From: J089 sp964535735
GTDB lineage: Bacteria > Fidelibacterota > Marinisomatia > Marinisomatales > J089
Assembly (NCBI GenBank): GCA_964535735.1
Contig: CAZHTM010000033.1
Coordinates: forward strand, 1-24,829
Direction: 5' to 3'
DNA: 24,829 nt
The position numbers and the translations under genes are program-made. Positions 1 to 9,079 of the stretch are shown here, piece after piece. Within the stretch, counting starts at the first letter, position 1; each line of letters starts with the position of its first letter. The notes under the pieces are model-generated. The model saw only the letters and a program-made list of their open reading frames with translations. It was not told where the DNA came from and did no database searches.

Positions 1-3000
1 AGGAAGCCAGGCTGAGGGTGTAGTCACCGTTCGCCGGATCGGTAAAGACCGGGTCTACCGTCAGTCCCGTTTGGGAATCGAATCCCGGCATCAGGTCGCC
101 GTTTTCCACCAGGGAATTCAAAATTTCCACATCGCCGTATAATCCGTTGATGGGTGAACCATCGGCATCCAGGGAATTGTTCCAGATAATGGAATTGTAA
201 ATAAAGGCATTTTTCGTGTGAATCGCGGCGTTGCTGAAATTGGACGCGTTATCGGTGATGGTAACATGCTCCATCAGCAGTTCCACATTATCCCCTTCGA
301 TCCAAATCGCCGCACCCTGTCCTCCGCCGGAGGAACGGGTGGAGTTCCCGGCGAACAGTGTATTTTTGATCGTCAGCCATTGCAACGCCTGATCCCAGTA
401 ATTAATCCGCAGGGCGCCACCGAATTCATCGGCGTTGTTCCCCTCGAACCGGCAACGATCCAGGGTGATTTCCGGGCTGCCGTCGCTATACAGGGCGCCG
501 CCTCCTTCCCCGGCTGTATTCAACGTGGCATTGTTCCCGAATACGCAATTCCGGAACACGGGAGTGCTCTGATAGACACTCGTGTTTTCACTGCGGTTTT
601 CTACGTACACCGCGCCGCCTTTTTCATGGGAGGTATTCCCGGTAAAGGTGCAGTTATCAAAGACGGGGGAAGAACCGGAAATGTACACGGCACCGCCTTC
701 ACTGCCAATGGCGATCGTATTATTCACAAAGCGGCAATTTCGGATCAGGGGATTGGCTTCCAAATACCGGTTTTGACCCCAGTCCCAAAACCCAACAAAA
801 CGCATGGCGCCGCCGAAATCGGGGTTGTTCAACTCATCGTAACCGCCCCCGTTTTGAATGGTGAATCCGATCACCTGGGTGGAGGTGTCCATTTCGTTGT
901 CAAAGGTAAAGAACCGATACTTGGGATTGCTTCCAAAGGACAAATCAATCACCGTGGTGTCGGGACCGTCCTGGCTCATGAGGACAAAAGGAAAGTCGGG
1001 AGCGTGGAGGTTCCGATTCCCGCCGGAATTGTAAGTCCCGGGAAGGACCAGGATGGTATCGCCGGGATTGATGGGTGCGTTATCAAAGACATCTTGAATT
1101 TCACCGAAGGGATTTGCCGGGGAACCGTCATGGGCGCTGCCTACTGTGGAAGAAGCGTCATCCACATACCACACCGGTCCCTTGTACGCCGGGGTGCCGC
1201 TCACTTCATTGGAAAAATCCGATTCATAGCCGTCCAGGTCTACAGCGGTGACCCGGAAATAATAAGTGGTACCATTAATTAAATGGCGCACCGTATGGGT
1301 TGTCACGCCAGAGACACTGTCCGTAAGGCTGGCCGCCGGTGAAAACGTGTCTGAATATATCCGGTATTTGACCACATCATTGTCCTCGGGCGCGGTCCAG
1401 GACAGGGTCACCGTGGAATCATTTTCATCCACAACCATCAGGTTTTCCGGCGCATTGGGATAGGGCGACACGGTTAAACTGTTTTCGATAGCGCCCAGGT
1501 CAGGTCCGTAAGTACCGTTTCCAGGATCGTAGGAAGTTGTAGGTCGTGAATTTCCATAATAATCCGTGGCGGGCGCCGTCAGGGTTCCGTAGGACGCTCC
1601 ACCTTTACCAATAGCTTTACTGGATATGTCCAGGGAATAGTTGCCGTTCCCCACAAAACCGGGAGATGCATCCAGTAAATAATCGCCCGCGATACCGGCA
1701 TCGTTGGCGTCGGTAATTAGAGCATATCCCACATCCAGACTACCGGAACCGAATGAATTAAACTCAGTGGCCATATTTTCTCGGGCCGGGTCATTCAATC
1801 CCGCAACATCGTTTTCCGCGATTATCGTATTGAAAATGGTAAAATGCATGGTGCTGTTGCGAGCCACGCCGGCGCCGCCCCAGCCGCCGTTTGTGGTCGT
1901 GGTCACCTGGTTCCCCGCAATCGTCACATTGATCAAGTCCATTGTGGGCCCGTAGGTGGGACCGCTTCCCGGATAATTACCCCAGCCACTGGGATTAATT
2001 TCCGCATAAATCCCCCCGCCGCCGGCGCTGGGATGCTGATTATTGGGATCGTAAATAGAATACACCTCGTTCCCCACCACCAGGCAATTGGTTAATTGCG
2101 TATAAGGATGCTCTGAATATAGACCACCCCCCAGGGCTTCCATTCCTTTTACCGTATTGTAACTGATGGAACAATTGTTGAATTGAATCGGTGTCGGCGT
2201 GTCATTGTAGTAATCGTCGATATAAACCGCGCCGCCGGCGCTCTGACTCCAAGAGAAATTTGTGGGTCCGTTTGTGGCATCCACGGTATTGGAATCTATG
2301 CGAGTATTTTCAAAGACCGGCGCCATGCCGAAACCGATATATACGGCGCCGCCCTTGAAATCAATACCTTCATTGGAAACTGTGGTGGGCAGGGAATTGG
2401 AATTCCCGGCAATGACACTGTTCAGGAATTGCGGTGCGTATATATTCGGATCGTTACTGTCATAACTACCCTCAAGAACTATCGGCGCTCTAAGCTCTCC
2501 CCAAATATTAATGTTGGACACGGGATTCATGGAAAGACCGCGGAATTCACAGCCATCGAAAACCGGCGCTGCTTCCCGGATATAAATTGCCGGATTAATA
2601 ATTCCACCCGATGTTTTACTCGTGCTGGTAAACCGGCAGTTCACAAATTTGGGGCTCCAGGGCAAAGAACTGTTGCTCCAGTAATCCGGTCCATGAATAT
2701 CCACCAGATATTCCTCGTCATCTCCATTAGTAAACGTGAAACCTATAATCTGAGTAGAAGTAGTATAGCCATTGTAAAATCCATTTTGTGCGTTAAGACT
2801 CAAAGCTATCCGATTACCGCTGGAACCACCGCCATTGATTATGGTGGTGGCTGGTCCGTCCACTGACTCCAGGACAATTTGCTTGCCCTTCAGATCGATA
2901 ATCGGCGCCGTGCCGATTCCGGTATACGTCCCGGGTTTTACCAGGATACGGACCCCGTCACTAACGGCGTCAATGGCGGCTTGGATACTGCCATAGGGCT

Positions 3001-6000
3001 TGGACGCTGACCCATCCGGAGTATATCCGGCATTCAGAGAATCAATATCCACGTAAACATCCGTACCGGAATACTGCGGTGTGGCTGTGACTTCATTGGA
3101 AAAACCGCTTTCATAATTATCATTGTCAATCGCGGTAATCCGGAAGTAATAAGTAATATTATTGTTCAAACCGGTTACATCATAGGTTGTGGTGGACGCA
3201 TTGGTGGTTTCCGCCTGTTTGACGGTTGGGTTGGCTGAGGTGCCGTAATAAATCCCGTATTTGGCAATATCCGTTTCGCTGTTGGCCGTCCAGGTTAACG
3301 TGACCTGTCCGTCACCCGCTGTCGCTGCCAGGTTTTGTGGTTTGGAAGGATAGGGCGTGGTGGCCAGAGCGCTTTCATAAGCTCCTACATCCGGGTTGCT
3401 GCCCGTTGGATTGGGACGGACATTACCCACCAGATCGTAGGTGGGGACCAAATCCTGTCCCGGATATGTAGTACCGGAACCTATACCGGCGCCGATCAGG
3501 AGACTGGCCGGATCCAGGGTGAAGTCACCGCTGGACGCATCGTTAAACCGCGGATTGACGGACATATTAAAATCTCCGGTCGTGGCGGTTTGCAGGTCCG
3601 AATAATGGACTTGAATGGTGGGATTGTTATTATTGGCCATATCCGTGGAGCCGTCCTCGGCTGAATTACCCCAGATAATGGAATTCAGGATATTGATAGT
3701 GGTACTGTTATTCCCGACCCAAAGAGCGCCACCCTGACCATTCCACAAGTTTTGCTGCTGGGAAACCGAATTGTACACAATATCCGTGTTGATAATATAC
3801 AGCAGTGTTTGATCCTGAATGTACAGCCCCCCGCCATAGGAAACACTAGCGGCATTGGCCTGGTTCAAGGTGTTGCCTGCAATCAGGGAATTAATCAACC
3901 GCACTTCGGTTTGGTAACCATAAATGGCAATACCGCCTCCATAAATATAAACTTCTTCGCCACTGATCACCGAACCGGAATTTCCCCGAATGATGGAACT
4001 ATTTATCGTAAGCAGTGAGTTGCTGTTCCCTTCATACCGCAATCCCATGCCATGGTAATCATAGTAAAATCCGCCGGGATTGTTGGGATTGCTATTCCCT
4101 TTTATGACCACATTTTTTAAGGTCAGGCTGTCGGGGTCAGAAGTAACAATGGAGATCCCGGCGCCGTAAATCGCTTTGTTTCCGGGACCGATGACACAAT
4201 TCTCAATCGTTAAATCACCGGCATTCTGAAAGAACATTCCCCCGCCTTCGCCAATGCGTGGGTCGTTGGTAAACGGCGCGTAACCATTGATGATATGCAA
4301 CCCTACGATTTTCGTCGTATCGGAATAATTGTGATACACATCATAAAAGCCCCGCCGGGGACTGGAGGCGCTGCCCTGGACATCGATCGTGACCGAATCG
4401 GGACCGCCGACACCCATCACCACCAGTTCAGTGCCATTCAAAGTCAGGTTATAATTTCCGTATCCAGTGTACGTTCCCGGTTTGATTTTTACGGTGTCCC
4501 CGTCATCGGCTATATCGATGGCGTGTTGAATAGTCAGGAAAGGATCGGTCTCACTTCCGTCACCGGTGTTACTCCCGGACGTGGCTACCCACCAGACCGG
4601 CCCAAAATAGTTGGGTGTTGCCATAACCGTGTTGGTAGTATCACTCACGGTGTTGTCGAGAGCCCTGGTGCGGGCACGAAAATAATAGGTAACCCCATTG
4701 GCCAGCCCGGTAATGATTTTGGACGTGGCGGTTGCACTCGAGGTGCTGTCTACCAGGATCAAATTCTGGCGGGTGGTGCCCTGGTAAATCAGGGTTCGGG
4801 CAACGCCATTTCCGGTTGCAGCCGTCCAACTGAGGGTAACTTGCCGGGAGCCGGGTAAAGCCGTGAAATTGGTGGGCGCCGCCACCTGAGGGGTGGCTTT
4901 CACAGGAGAGGATTTTGAACTTTCCTCTCCATCTGTGTTTTTGGCCGAAACCGCATACCAATAGATGGTTTCATTCTGTACGGTTCCATCACTGAAAGTG
5001 GTGGAACCAACATCAACAGAATCGATCAGAGTCAAAGTGTCAGATTGAGTTCCTCGGTAGATATATACTTTGGCCACATCGTTAGAAATGCTTGCGGTCC
5101 AACTCAGGTTAACCTGACCGTAAAGTCCCGTGGCCACCAGGTTGGTGGGCGGTAACACCGCTGGTTCGGTATAAACCAGGCGCAGCCAAGGAACTTTATC
5201 ATCGCCGGTTTGAGACAAGTTTCCATCGAAGGGGTAATTGCCGGCCTGGGAATCGCTCCAGCCGCGAATGGCCCGTCCGGGACCGGCCTGATGCAAATAT
5301 ACTCCGCCGCCATCCGTATATGAACCGTTATCATGACTGAATTCCAATACCAGGTGATCATTCCCATTCCAGGCAATAGGTTCAATGGGAAAGCGTACCC
5401 AGGTACCCATAGGGAAATCTTCCGGATTATGATAAGTCGGGCCGTAACCAACGGTAGTCGTGACAAACGAACTGAGTGACGAACTCCCCGTCCAGGCAGT
5501 AGCAATGCGAAAGTCGTTTAGCGCCTGTCCCGGTGACTGAGACGGAAAAATCTCCACCGCTACGATATTAGCGCCAGGATTCAATCCCGCGTTAATAAGG
5601 TCCTGAGCCTGATAGAGGGCCTGATATCGGGTATCATGGTAAAAGGTATTTAATGGATAACCCTGATCGGTGCCGCCGGTGGAGGTTGTGTTGACTCCCG
5701 CCAAGAGTTCCGCCACAAGTTTATCGGTGGGGGTTACACTGACTGTGTCAGAATTCCCCATAAGAATTGCCATTGATTCATACCAGAGCGTATAATAATA
5801 CGTAGTATCATTGGTCACATTGAAGTCAATATAGGTTGTATCGGCTGTAGTGGGATTGTTGATACTGTCAATTTTGGAAAGATTCCAGATACTAGTGCCC
5901 CGAAGGATAATATATTTATTCAAAAAGGTGTCTACCACAGGGTTCCAACTCAACTCTACGGAACCATCCCCCGGAGTAGCGGTAAGCCAGGTTACGGGTT

Positions 6001-6106
6001 CTCCCCCTATCTGGGCATTCAACCCGGTCATGGATAATGATAATAGAACCATTCCCGTGAACAGCCTACCAAGGATTGATTTAATACTCTTATGTCCCTG
6101 TGACAT
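1..6106 (-). CDS. Giant secreted FN3 / right-handed parallel beta-helix protein (C-terminus beyond window)
   Basis: An open frame runs without interruption from ATG at 6106 (SD AGGGAG, 6 nt spacing) to the left edge, giving at least 2035 residues. I checked the frame at several points along its length. Residues 1-26 are a signal peptide ending near LNAQ. After it come FN3 (about 34-122) and a beta-sandwich region (about 125-310) resembling the N-terminal module of Bacteroidota T9SS substrates. Two FN3 domains follow (about 312-402 and 405-495), then beta-helix 1 (about 497-915), FN3 (about 919-1008), beta-helix 2 (about 1010-1547), FN3 (about 1548-1638) and beta-helix 3 (1640 to the edge). 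Each helix module opens with a DUF1565-like stretch such as DGDTVKIKPGTYTG. Modules 1 and 2 close with a 'choice-of-anchor Q'-like DVGAYE/DLGAIE motif (nt about 3380-3400 and 1480-1505). The protein is probably exported and surface-exposed; ligand or enzyme activity is unknown. The sorting signal, if any, lies outside the window. Confidence 0.9.
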   Translation of the reverse strand, partial: MSQGHKSIKSILGRLFTGMVLLSLSMTGLNAQIGGEPVTWLTATPGDGSVELSWNPVVDTFLNKYIILRGTSIWNLSKIDSINNPTTADTTYIDFNVTNDTTYYYTLWYESMAILMGNSDTVSVTPTDKLVAELLAGVNTTSTGGTDQGYPLNTFYHDTRYQALYQAQDLINAGLNPGANIVAVEIFPSQSPGQALNDFRIATAWTGSSSLSSFVTTTVGYGPTYHNPEDFPMGTWVRFPIEPIAWNGNDHLVLEFSHDNGSYTDGGGVYLHQAGPGRAIRGWSDSQAGNYPFDGNLSQTGDDKVPWLRLVYTEPAVLPPTNLVATGLYGQVNLSWTASISNDVAKVYIYRGTQSDTLTLIDSVDVGSTTFSDGTVQNETIYWYAVSAKNTDGEESSKSSPVKATPQVAAPTNFTALPGSRQVTLSWTAATGNGVARTLIYQGTTRQNLILVDSTSSATATSKIITGLANGVTYYFRARTRALDNTVSDTTNTVMATPNYFGPVWWVATSGSNTGDGSETDPFLTIQHAIDIADDGDTVKIKPGTYTGYGNYNLTLNGTELVVMGVGGPDSVTIDVQGSASSPRRGFYDVYHNYSDTTKIVGLHIINGYAPFTNDPRIGEGGGMFFQNAGDLTIENCVIGPGNKAIYGAGISIVTSDPDSLTLKNVVIKGNSNPNNPGGFYYDYHGMGLRYEGNSNSLLTINSSIIRGNSGSVISGEEVYIYGGGIAIYGYQTEVRLINSLIAGNTLNQANAASVSYGGGLYIQDQTLLYIINTDIVYNSVSQQQNLWNGQGGALWVGNNSTTINILNSIIWGNSAEDGSTDMANNNNPTIQVHYSDLQTATTGDFNMSVNPRFNDASSGDFTLDPASLLIGAGIGSGTTYPGQDLVPTYDLVGNVRPNPTGSNPDVGAYESALATTPYPSKPQNLAATAGDGQVTLTWTANSETDIAKYGIYYGTSANPTVKQAETTNASTTTYDVTGLNNNITYYFRITAIDNDNYESGFSNEVTATPQYSGTDVYVDIDSLNAGYTPDGSASKPYGSIQAAIDAVSDGVRILVKPGTYTGIGTAPIIDLKGKQIVLESVDGPATTIINGGGSSGNRIALSLNAQNGFYNGYTTSTQIIGFTFTNGDDEEYLVDIHGPDYWSNSSLPWSPKFVNCRFTSTSKTSGGIINPAIYIREAAPVFDGCEFRGLSMNPVSNINIWGELRAPIVLEGSYDSNDPNIYAPQFLNSVIAGNSNSLPTTVSNEGIDFKGGAVYIGFGMAPVFENTRIDSNTVDATNGPTNFSWSQSAGGAVYIDDYYNDTPTPIQFNNCSISYNTVKGMEALGGGLYSEHPYTQLTNCLVVGNEVYSIYDPNNQHPSAGGGGIYAEINPSGWGNYPGSGPTYGPTMDLINVTIAGNQVTTTTNGGWGGAGVARNSTMHFTIFNTIIAENDVAGLNDPARENMATEFNSFGSGSLDVGYALITDANDAGIAGDYLLDASPGFVGNGNYSLDISSKAIGKGGASYGTLTAPATDYYGNSRPTTSYDPGNGTYGPDLGAIENSLTVSPYPNAPENLMVVDENDSTVTLSWTAPEDNDVVKYRIYSDTFSPAASLTDSVSGVTTHTVRHLINGTTYYFRVTAVDLDGYESDFSNEVSGTPAYKGPVWYVDDASSTVGSAHDGSPANPFGEIQDVFDNAPINPGDTILVLPGTYNSGGNRNLHAPDFPFVLMSQDGPDTTVIDLSFGSNPKYRFFTFDNEMDTSTQVIGFTIQNGGGYDELNNPDFGGAMRFVGFWDWGQNRYLEANPLIRNCRFVNNTIAIGSEGGAVYISGSSPVFDNCTFTGNTSHEKGGAVYVENRSENTSVYQSTPVFRNCVFGNNATLNTAGEGGGALYSDGSPEITLDRCRFEGNNADEFGGALRINYWDQALQWLTIKNTLFAGNSTRSSGGGQGAAIWIEGDNVELLMEHVTITDNASNFSNAAIHTKNAFIYNSIIWNNSLDADGSPINGLYGDVEILNSLVENGDLMPGFDSQTGLTVDPVFTDPANGDYTLSLAS

Positions 6107-6136
6107 AAACGACTCCCTCAGGTTAATTTTTTATTT

Positions 6137-6154
6137 GTCTGTGAGCCAGGCACA
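6137..6154. repeat. Left arm of an 18-bp imperfect inverted repeat next to the RAYT gene
   Basis: GTCTGTGAGCCAGGCACA is the reverse complement, with one mismatch, of TGTGCCTGGCTAACAGAC at 6206-6223. The 51 bp between the arms is AT-rich. Both arms are followed on the plus strand by GATGCAA (6155-6161 and 6225-6231). This looks like a REP-type or small mobile element beside a REP-associated transposase. There is no U-tract after the stem on either strand, so it does not read as a normal terminator. Confidence 0.6.
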
Positions 6155-6205
6155 GATGCAAAATATTTGAAAAACATTTCTATCATTGTTATTACTATCT
6201 TTTGG

Positions 6206-6223
6206 TGTGCCTGGCTAACAGAC
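6206..6223. repeat. Right arm of the 18-bp inverted repeat next to the RAYT gene
   Basis: TGTGCCTGGCTAACAGAC pairs with 6137-6154 at 17 of 18 positions. Its 11-bp core TGTGCCTGGCT occurs again, in the same orientation, at 6262-6272. Confidence 0.6.
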
Positions 6224-6243
6224 TGATGCAATACCAACATCTG

Positions 6244-6813
6244 CTAATATCCTCCATGCGATGTGCCTGGCTTGGAGGCTGAAGCCAAAACAAAGTCTTG
6301 ATATTCTTCACCGTTTTTAAAATAGGTCCAAACAAATTGCCTATCGACTAAATTGCCATTCCTCTTTCCAATCCACTCCAAATAATTTGAATAGGGCCAT
6401 TCTGACAAATCCTTCACCAAAGGAATTTCACCCTTCATTGGATTTTGATGAATATACCGGCAGGTTTGAAGCAGTTGTTCTTCCGATTCGATGGATTTGC
6501 TTTTGAATCGCCCGCTGAATAGCGTTCCAGAATGGTTATGACGCCGGTTAAAGGCTTTCGTATAGCTGTTAAAGATCACCTGCATGGTTATAGACACCGA
6601 AACATCACCATTCTGGCGAATCAGGAAATGATAATGGTTGGGCATAAGACAATAAGCGATCATGGATTGTTCATCCCTCAAAAAATATTTCTTGATTCGC
6701 GCCACAAGAAAGAGATAATCGTCTTCATTACGAAATATGGGGAATCGGTGTGCTCCACGGTTGTAAATGTGGTAAAATCCTCCACGTAAAAAGTTTGTTT
6801 TCCGACGGCCCAT
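6244..6813 (-). CDS. REP-associated tyrosine transposase (RAYT, TnpA_REP / IS200-like Y1 HUH family)
   Basis: This 189-residue protein has the layout of a Y1 HUH single-strand transposase. It carries HIYNRG at 15-20, the metal-binding HUH-type motif PNHYHF with H60 and H62, and a candidate catalytic Tyr84 in SYTKAFNRRH. GTLFSGRFKSKSI and a RYIHQNPMK helix follow, both typical of RAYTs. The family nicks and rejoins single-stranded DNA at REP palindromes and usually exists as a domesticated single copy without classical IS ends. It begins 20 bp after the stop of the CsgG-like gene, on the same strand, and its ribosome site is weak. Repeats sharing an 11-bp core lie at and just beyond its 3' end, as expected for a RAYT and its cognate repeats. 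All recognisable motifs are intact, so it is probably a functional enzyme. Confidence 0.88.
   Translation of the reverse strand: MGRRKTNFLRGGFYHIYNRGAHRFPIFRNEDDYLFLVARIKKYFLRDEQSMIAYCLMPNHYHFLIRQNGDVSVSITMQVIFNSYTKAFNRRHNHSGTLFSGRFKSKSIESEEQLLQTCRYIHQNPMKGEIPLVKDLSEWPYSNYLEWIGKRNGNLVDRQFVWTYFKNGEEYQDFVLASASKPGTSHGGY
6262..6285. repeat. Third copy of the repeat core, inside the 3' end of the RAYT gene
   Basis: The core TGTGCCTGGCT (6262-6272) is identical to 6206-6216. The following 13 bases keep the same trend (GGCTGAAGC here, GACTGATGC at 6221-6229). The copy overlaps the last codons of the transposase and encodes the residues SKPGTS of its tail. Confidence 0.5.
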
Positions 6814-6833
6814 CCTGGCTGCATGTGAAATTC

Positions 6834-7547
6834 CTAATTCGGCAATGACGGTGGATCAGGTAATGGTTCCGGCGCCTTATTCCCCAAGTAATAATAGGCT
6901 CCGCCAGCCACCGCTGCGGTGCCGATTACCGCCCACAGTTTCCAACCGCCACCGCTTTTTCGTACCGCGGGTCGACCCGCTGCTATTGCCGTGGCTTCAG
7001 TTTGGGATTTCTGTTTTTCCAACAGCACCTTGGGCGGTTTTAAATCCACAATTTCCCAGGCTAATATTTCAATTTCGGTGATCAGTCCGTCAATTTCACC
7101 TTTGTAGGTTTTACTCACCGTTTTTACTGTTGCGCCGGTTTCCACCGAAAACATTTTGGCGTCAATGGTATAACTGTTCCCAATCTTTCCAAAAGAACCG
7201 GAGATCATATTTTCCACTCCTAACAACGCTCCCACCTCGGCGGCACATTCTGCGCTGGTACACCCTGATTGCTGAAATCCTTGTTCTTCCAGGATTTCAT
7301 TCATTTGGTTTCGTTCCACAAGGATAACCGCATCCGTGTTAGCCAGCTCACTTGAGAGCCGATCGGTCAGGGTCTGGGCTTCCTGCTGGGAAATACCTCG
7401 GCCTTCAAAATCCAGCACCGCCACAGTAAATTTCCCACCCAGGTCTTCCTGGGCTTGGAGATAGACGGTAAACGCTAATAAAACGACCAGGACTGTCCAT
7501 CCGTTCAAAAGCTGATATTTTATATTCTGTCGCATAAGCGGACTCAC
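6834..7547 (-). CDS. CsgG/LpoB-like periplasmic protein with C-terminal membrane segment
   Basis: The reading frame opens with GTG at 7547. ATG at 7535 is an alternative, with AGTGAG 7 nt before it. A hydrophobic N-terminal segment ending near YLQAQ (residue 33) acts as signal peptide or anchor. Residues about 40-150 show the CsgG/LpoB pattern: TVAVLDFEGRG, a helix with LTDRLSSEL, VERNQMNEILEEQ, then GALLGVENMISGSFGKI and a strand with VETGATV. Two cysteines (C96 and C101, SGCTSAECA) lie in the middle of the domain. A second hydrophobic stretch at about 202-221 is followed by a Pro-rich tail. In known relatives this fold builds the curli pore (CsgG) or activates penicillin-binding proteins (LpoB); the role here is unknown. 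It is the last envelope gene of the operon, starting 15 bp after the TlpA-like gene. Confidence 0.75.
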   Translation of the reverse strand: MSPLMRQNIKYQLLNGWTVLVVLLAFTVYLQAQEDLGGKFTVAVLDFEGRGISQQEAQTLTDRLSSELANTDAVILVERNQMNEILEEQGFQQSGCTSAECAAEVGALLGVENMISGSFGKIGNSYTIDAKMFSVETGATVKTVSKTYKGEIDGLITEIEILAWEIVDLKPPKVLLEKQKSQTEATAIAAGRPAVRKSGGGWKLWAVIGTAAVAGGAYYYLGNKAPEPLPDPPSLPN

Positions 7548-7562
7548 TTTGTTCGGGTTAAA

Positions 7563-8195
7563 TTACTCTTCTTCCAACAATCGGGAAATGACCTCGGTCA
7601 ATTCGCCCTCAAAATCTTCTCCGTCGTGAAAACCGTGTTTGGTCAACTGAATGGTTTGGTATTTATCAATGATAAACAAACGAGGTAAGGTACTAACACC
7701 ATATTTTTCCTTGGTTACACCCCGATTATCATTCAAAATGGGAATGGTGATTCCTTTGGCTTCCAAAAATGGTTTGGCTTTAGGTGCATCTTCAAATCCC
7801 TTGGTAGTCCGGGTCGCTTCCGTAATGTCTATCAGGAAAAATTTTACGTCCTTCCCCTGAAAGGATTCATACACGTTCTGGAGATGGGGCAACTCCTTCA
7901 TACATGGTTTACACCACGTGGCAAAAAAACTCATTACCACCACATGGCGTACCGGTTGACTTTGAGGTTTCCGGAGTCTCTTCCCTTTTTCCACCGTCCA
8001 GTTCCGTAGAAATTCAAATTTACCCGGAGCTGACATAATCGCCCAGGAAGGGGCCAGGTCTCCGGCTTTCAGCGTAATCTCCTCCGAAGAACCATTTTCC
8101 GTCGGAATAGATACCGAAGTATCCTGTGACCAAACTATGGAGATCGTGATTATCCACCCGAATACAATAGTGAACCAGCGTCGTGAGGCGTGCAT
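7563..8195 (-). CDS. TlpA/ResA-like thioredoxin-fold protein, exported
   Basis: This 210-residue protein starts at ATG 8195, with AGGGA about 9 nt upstream. Residues 1-23 form a signal peptide or anchor (TIVFGWIITISIVWSQ). The thioredoxin fold follows: SFFATWCKPCMKE places the redox pair at C95 and C98, and STLPRLFI gives the cis-proline at P171. The family catalyses thiol-disulfide exchange in the periplasm, usually reduction of specific partners. A basic insert before the first strand (about 65-83) is not typical. It sits between the LPP20-like and CsgG-like genes. The downstream CsgG-like protein carries a close cysteine pair, so it is a candidate partner; that link is inference. Confidence 0.87.
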   Translation of the reverse strand: MHASRRWFTIVFGWIITISIVWSQDTSVSIPTENGSSEEITLKAGDLAPSWAIMSAPGKFEFLRNWTVEKGKRLRKPQSQPVRHVVVMSFFATWCKPCMKELPHLQNVYESFQGKDVKFFLIDITEATRTTKGFEDAPKAKPFLEAKGITIPILNDNRGVTKEKYGVSTLPRLFIIDKYQTIQLTKHGFHDGEDFEGELTEVISRLLEEE

Positions 8196-8236
8196 AGATT
8201 TAATTCCCTTTTACTTAAATTGGCCGTATTAAAATT

Positions 8237-9070
8237 TTAATCCAATACGATCATTACTCGACAGTCACGGAGTACATTTTGGCGTTGATCCAAGCGTAAC
8301 AGAGTTTGTCCATCAGTGTTGGACACCACCACATCAGCTTTGGTTTTTCCACTGGCCGCCATTGCTTTTACCACCAAAGGATTAGATCCTACCCGGGGAT
8401 CTTTTTGAGCATTTTCGAGCGATTTCGTATAACCCGTAACACCGTTCAATACTGCGTATTCTCGGGAATAGTTACCAGGACCGAAAACCACATCTCCATC
8501 CTCATCTAAAATTCGGGGTGCCATGGCGGGACGAACCCCCAATCCTCGACTGTCCAATACAATACCGGTGTACGGACCGGCAGTACTTGTCTCGGTTGTG
8601 GCTGGAGATGCGGGAATTTCCGTAGCCGCCACACCGGTAGGTGTCGTCACGGGTAAAGCCGGGATCACCACTTCAGAGATACCGCTCATTTTAACTTCGT
8701 ACGTTACTTCCACCGAAGTATCGCTTAAATATTTGGGATCCCCTACTTGATACGCGCCGCGGATCACCCCTTCCACACGGGTGCGGATGACGTCGTCCAA
8801 CATGGCCCCACTCATGGTGGTTTCACTGGTCAGAGTTATGCCATTAACGATTTCAATCAAATTGCGAAGGGCGTCCTGTTTCGCAATGCGAAGGGCTGCG
8901 CGCCGGGCCTGCCCGGCATTAATCATATTTTGAGGGATAAATCCAATGCCCGTGGCCTGGATGGTGCGGTCGGCATAATTAATGGACCCTTTTTCCAGGC
9001 GTTCGCCTACGAATTCACCTTGGGCAAAGATGAACGACAGCAGGCTAAGCATAATACATACCTTCTTCAT
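8237..9070 (-). CDS. LPP20-like secreted protein
   Basis: I place the start at ATG 9070, because AGGAGG sits 5 nt before it. The longer frame opening with GTG at 9076 would overlap that ribosome site. The protein is 277 residues. Residues 1-17 are a signal peptide (CIMLSLLSFIFAQ). There is no lipobox, so despite the family name this is probably not a lipoprotein. Residues about 35-130 match the LPP20 pattern: ATGIGFIPQ, an Ala-rich helix RRAALRIAKQDALRNLIE, then a strand ending TYEVKMSG. A Pro/Thr/Ala-rich linker (about 135-165) leads to a C-terminal domain of unknown type (about 168-277). The ATG lies 9 bp after the stop of the FlgT-like gene, so the pair is very likely co-transcribed and may act together. 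Biochemical role unknown. Confidence 0.7.
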   Translation of the reverse strand: MKKVCIMLSLLSFIFAQGEFVGERLEKGSINYADRTIQATGIGFIPQNMINAGQARRAALRIAKQDALRNLIEIVNGITLTSETTMSGAMLDDVIRTRVEGVIRGAYQVGDPKYLSDTSVEVTYEVKMSGISEVVIPALPVTTPTGVAATEIPASPATTETSTAGPYTGIVLDSRGLGVRPAMAPRILDEDGDVVFGPGNYSREYAVLNGVTGYTKSLENAQKDPRVGSNPLVVKAMAASGKTKADVVVSNTDGQTLLRLDQRQNVLRDCRVMIVLD

Positions 9071-9079
9071 GGACACCTC

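Noticed and set aside
218..1282. 354-codon plus-strand open frame opposite the giant beta-helix gene
   Set aside because: It is the antisense shadow of a strand with Gly/Asn-rich repeats that rarely produce stops on the opposite strand. It has no ribosome site and no recognisable domain. The same holds for the other plus-strand frames in 1-5000.
4641..5505. Minus-strand open frames 4641-4961 and 5104-5505
   Set aside because: They are out of frame with the giant protein, whose own frame codes for clear FN3 and sandwich domains through this stretch.
6137..6223. Inverted repeat as a terminator between RAYT and the giant gene
   Set aside because: The loop would be 51 nt and no U-tract follows on either strand. 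The third core copy inside the RAYT gene also points to a repeat element.
6811..6826. A repeat copy at the 5' end of the RAYT gene (CCTGGCTGCATGTG)
   Set aside because: Only seven bases of the core match and the extensions do not, which is within chance for this size of search.
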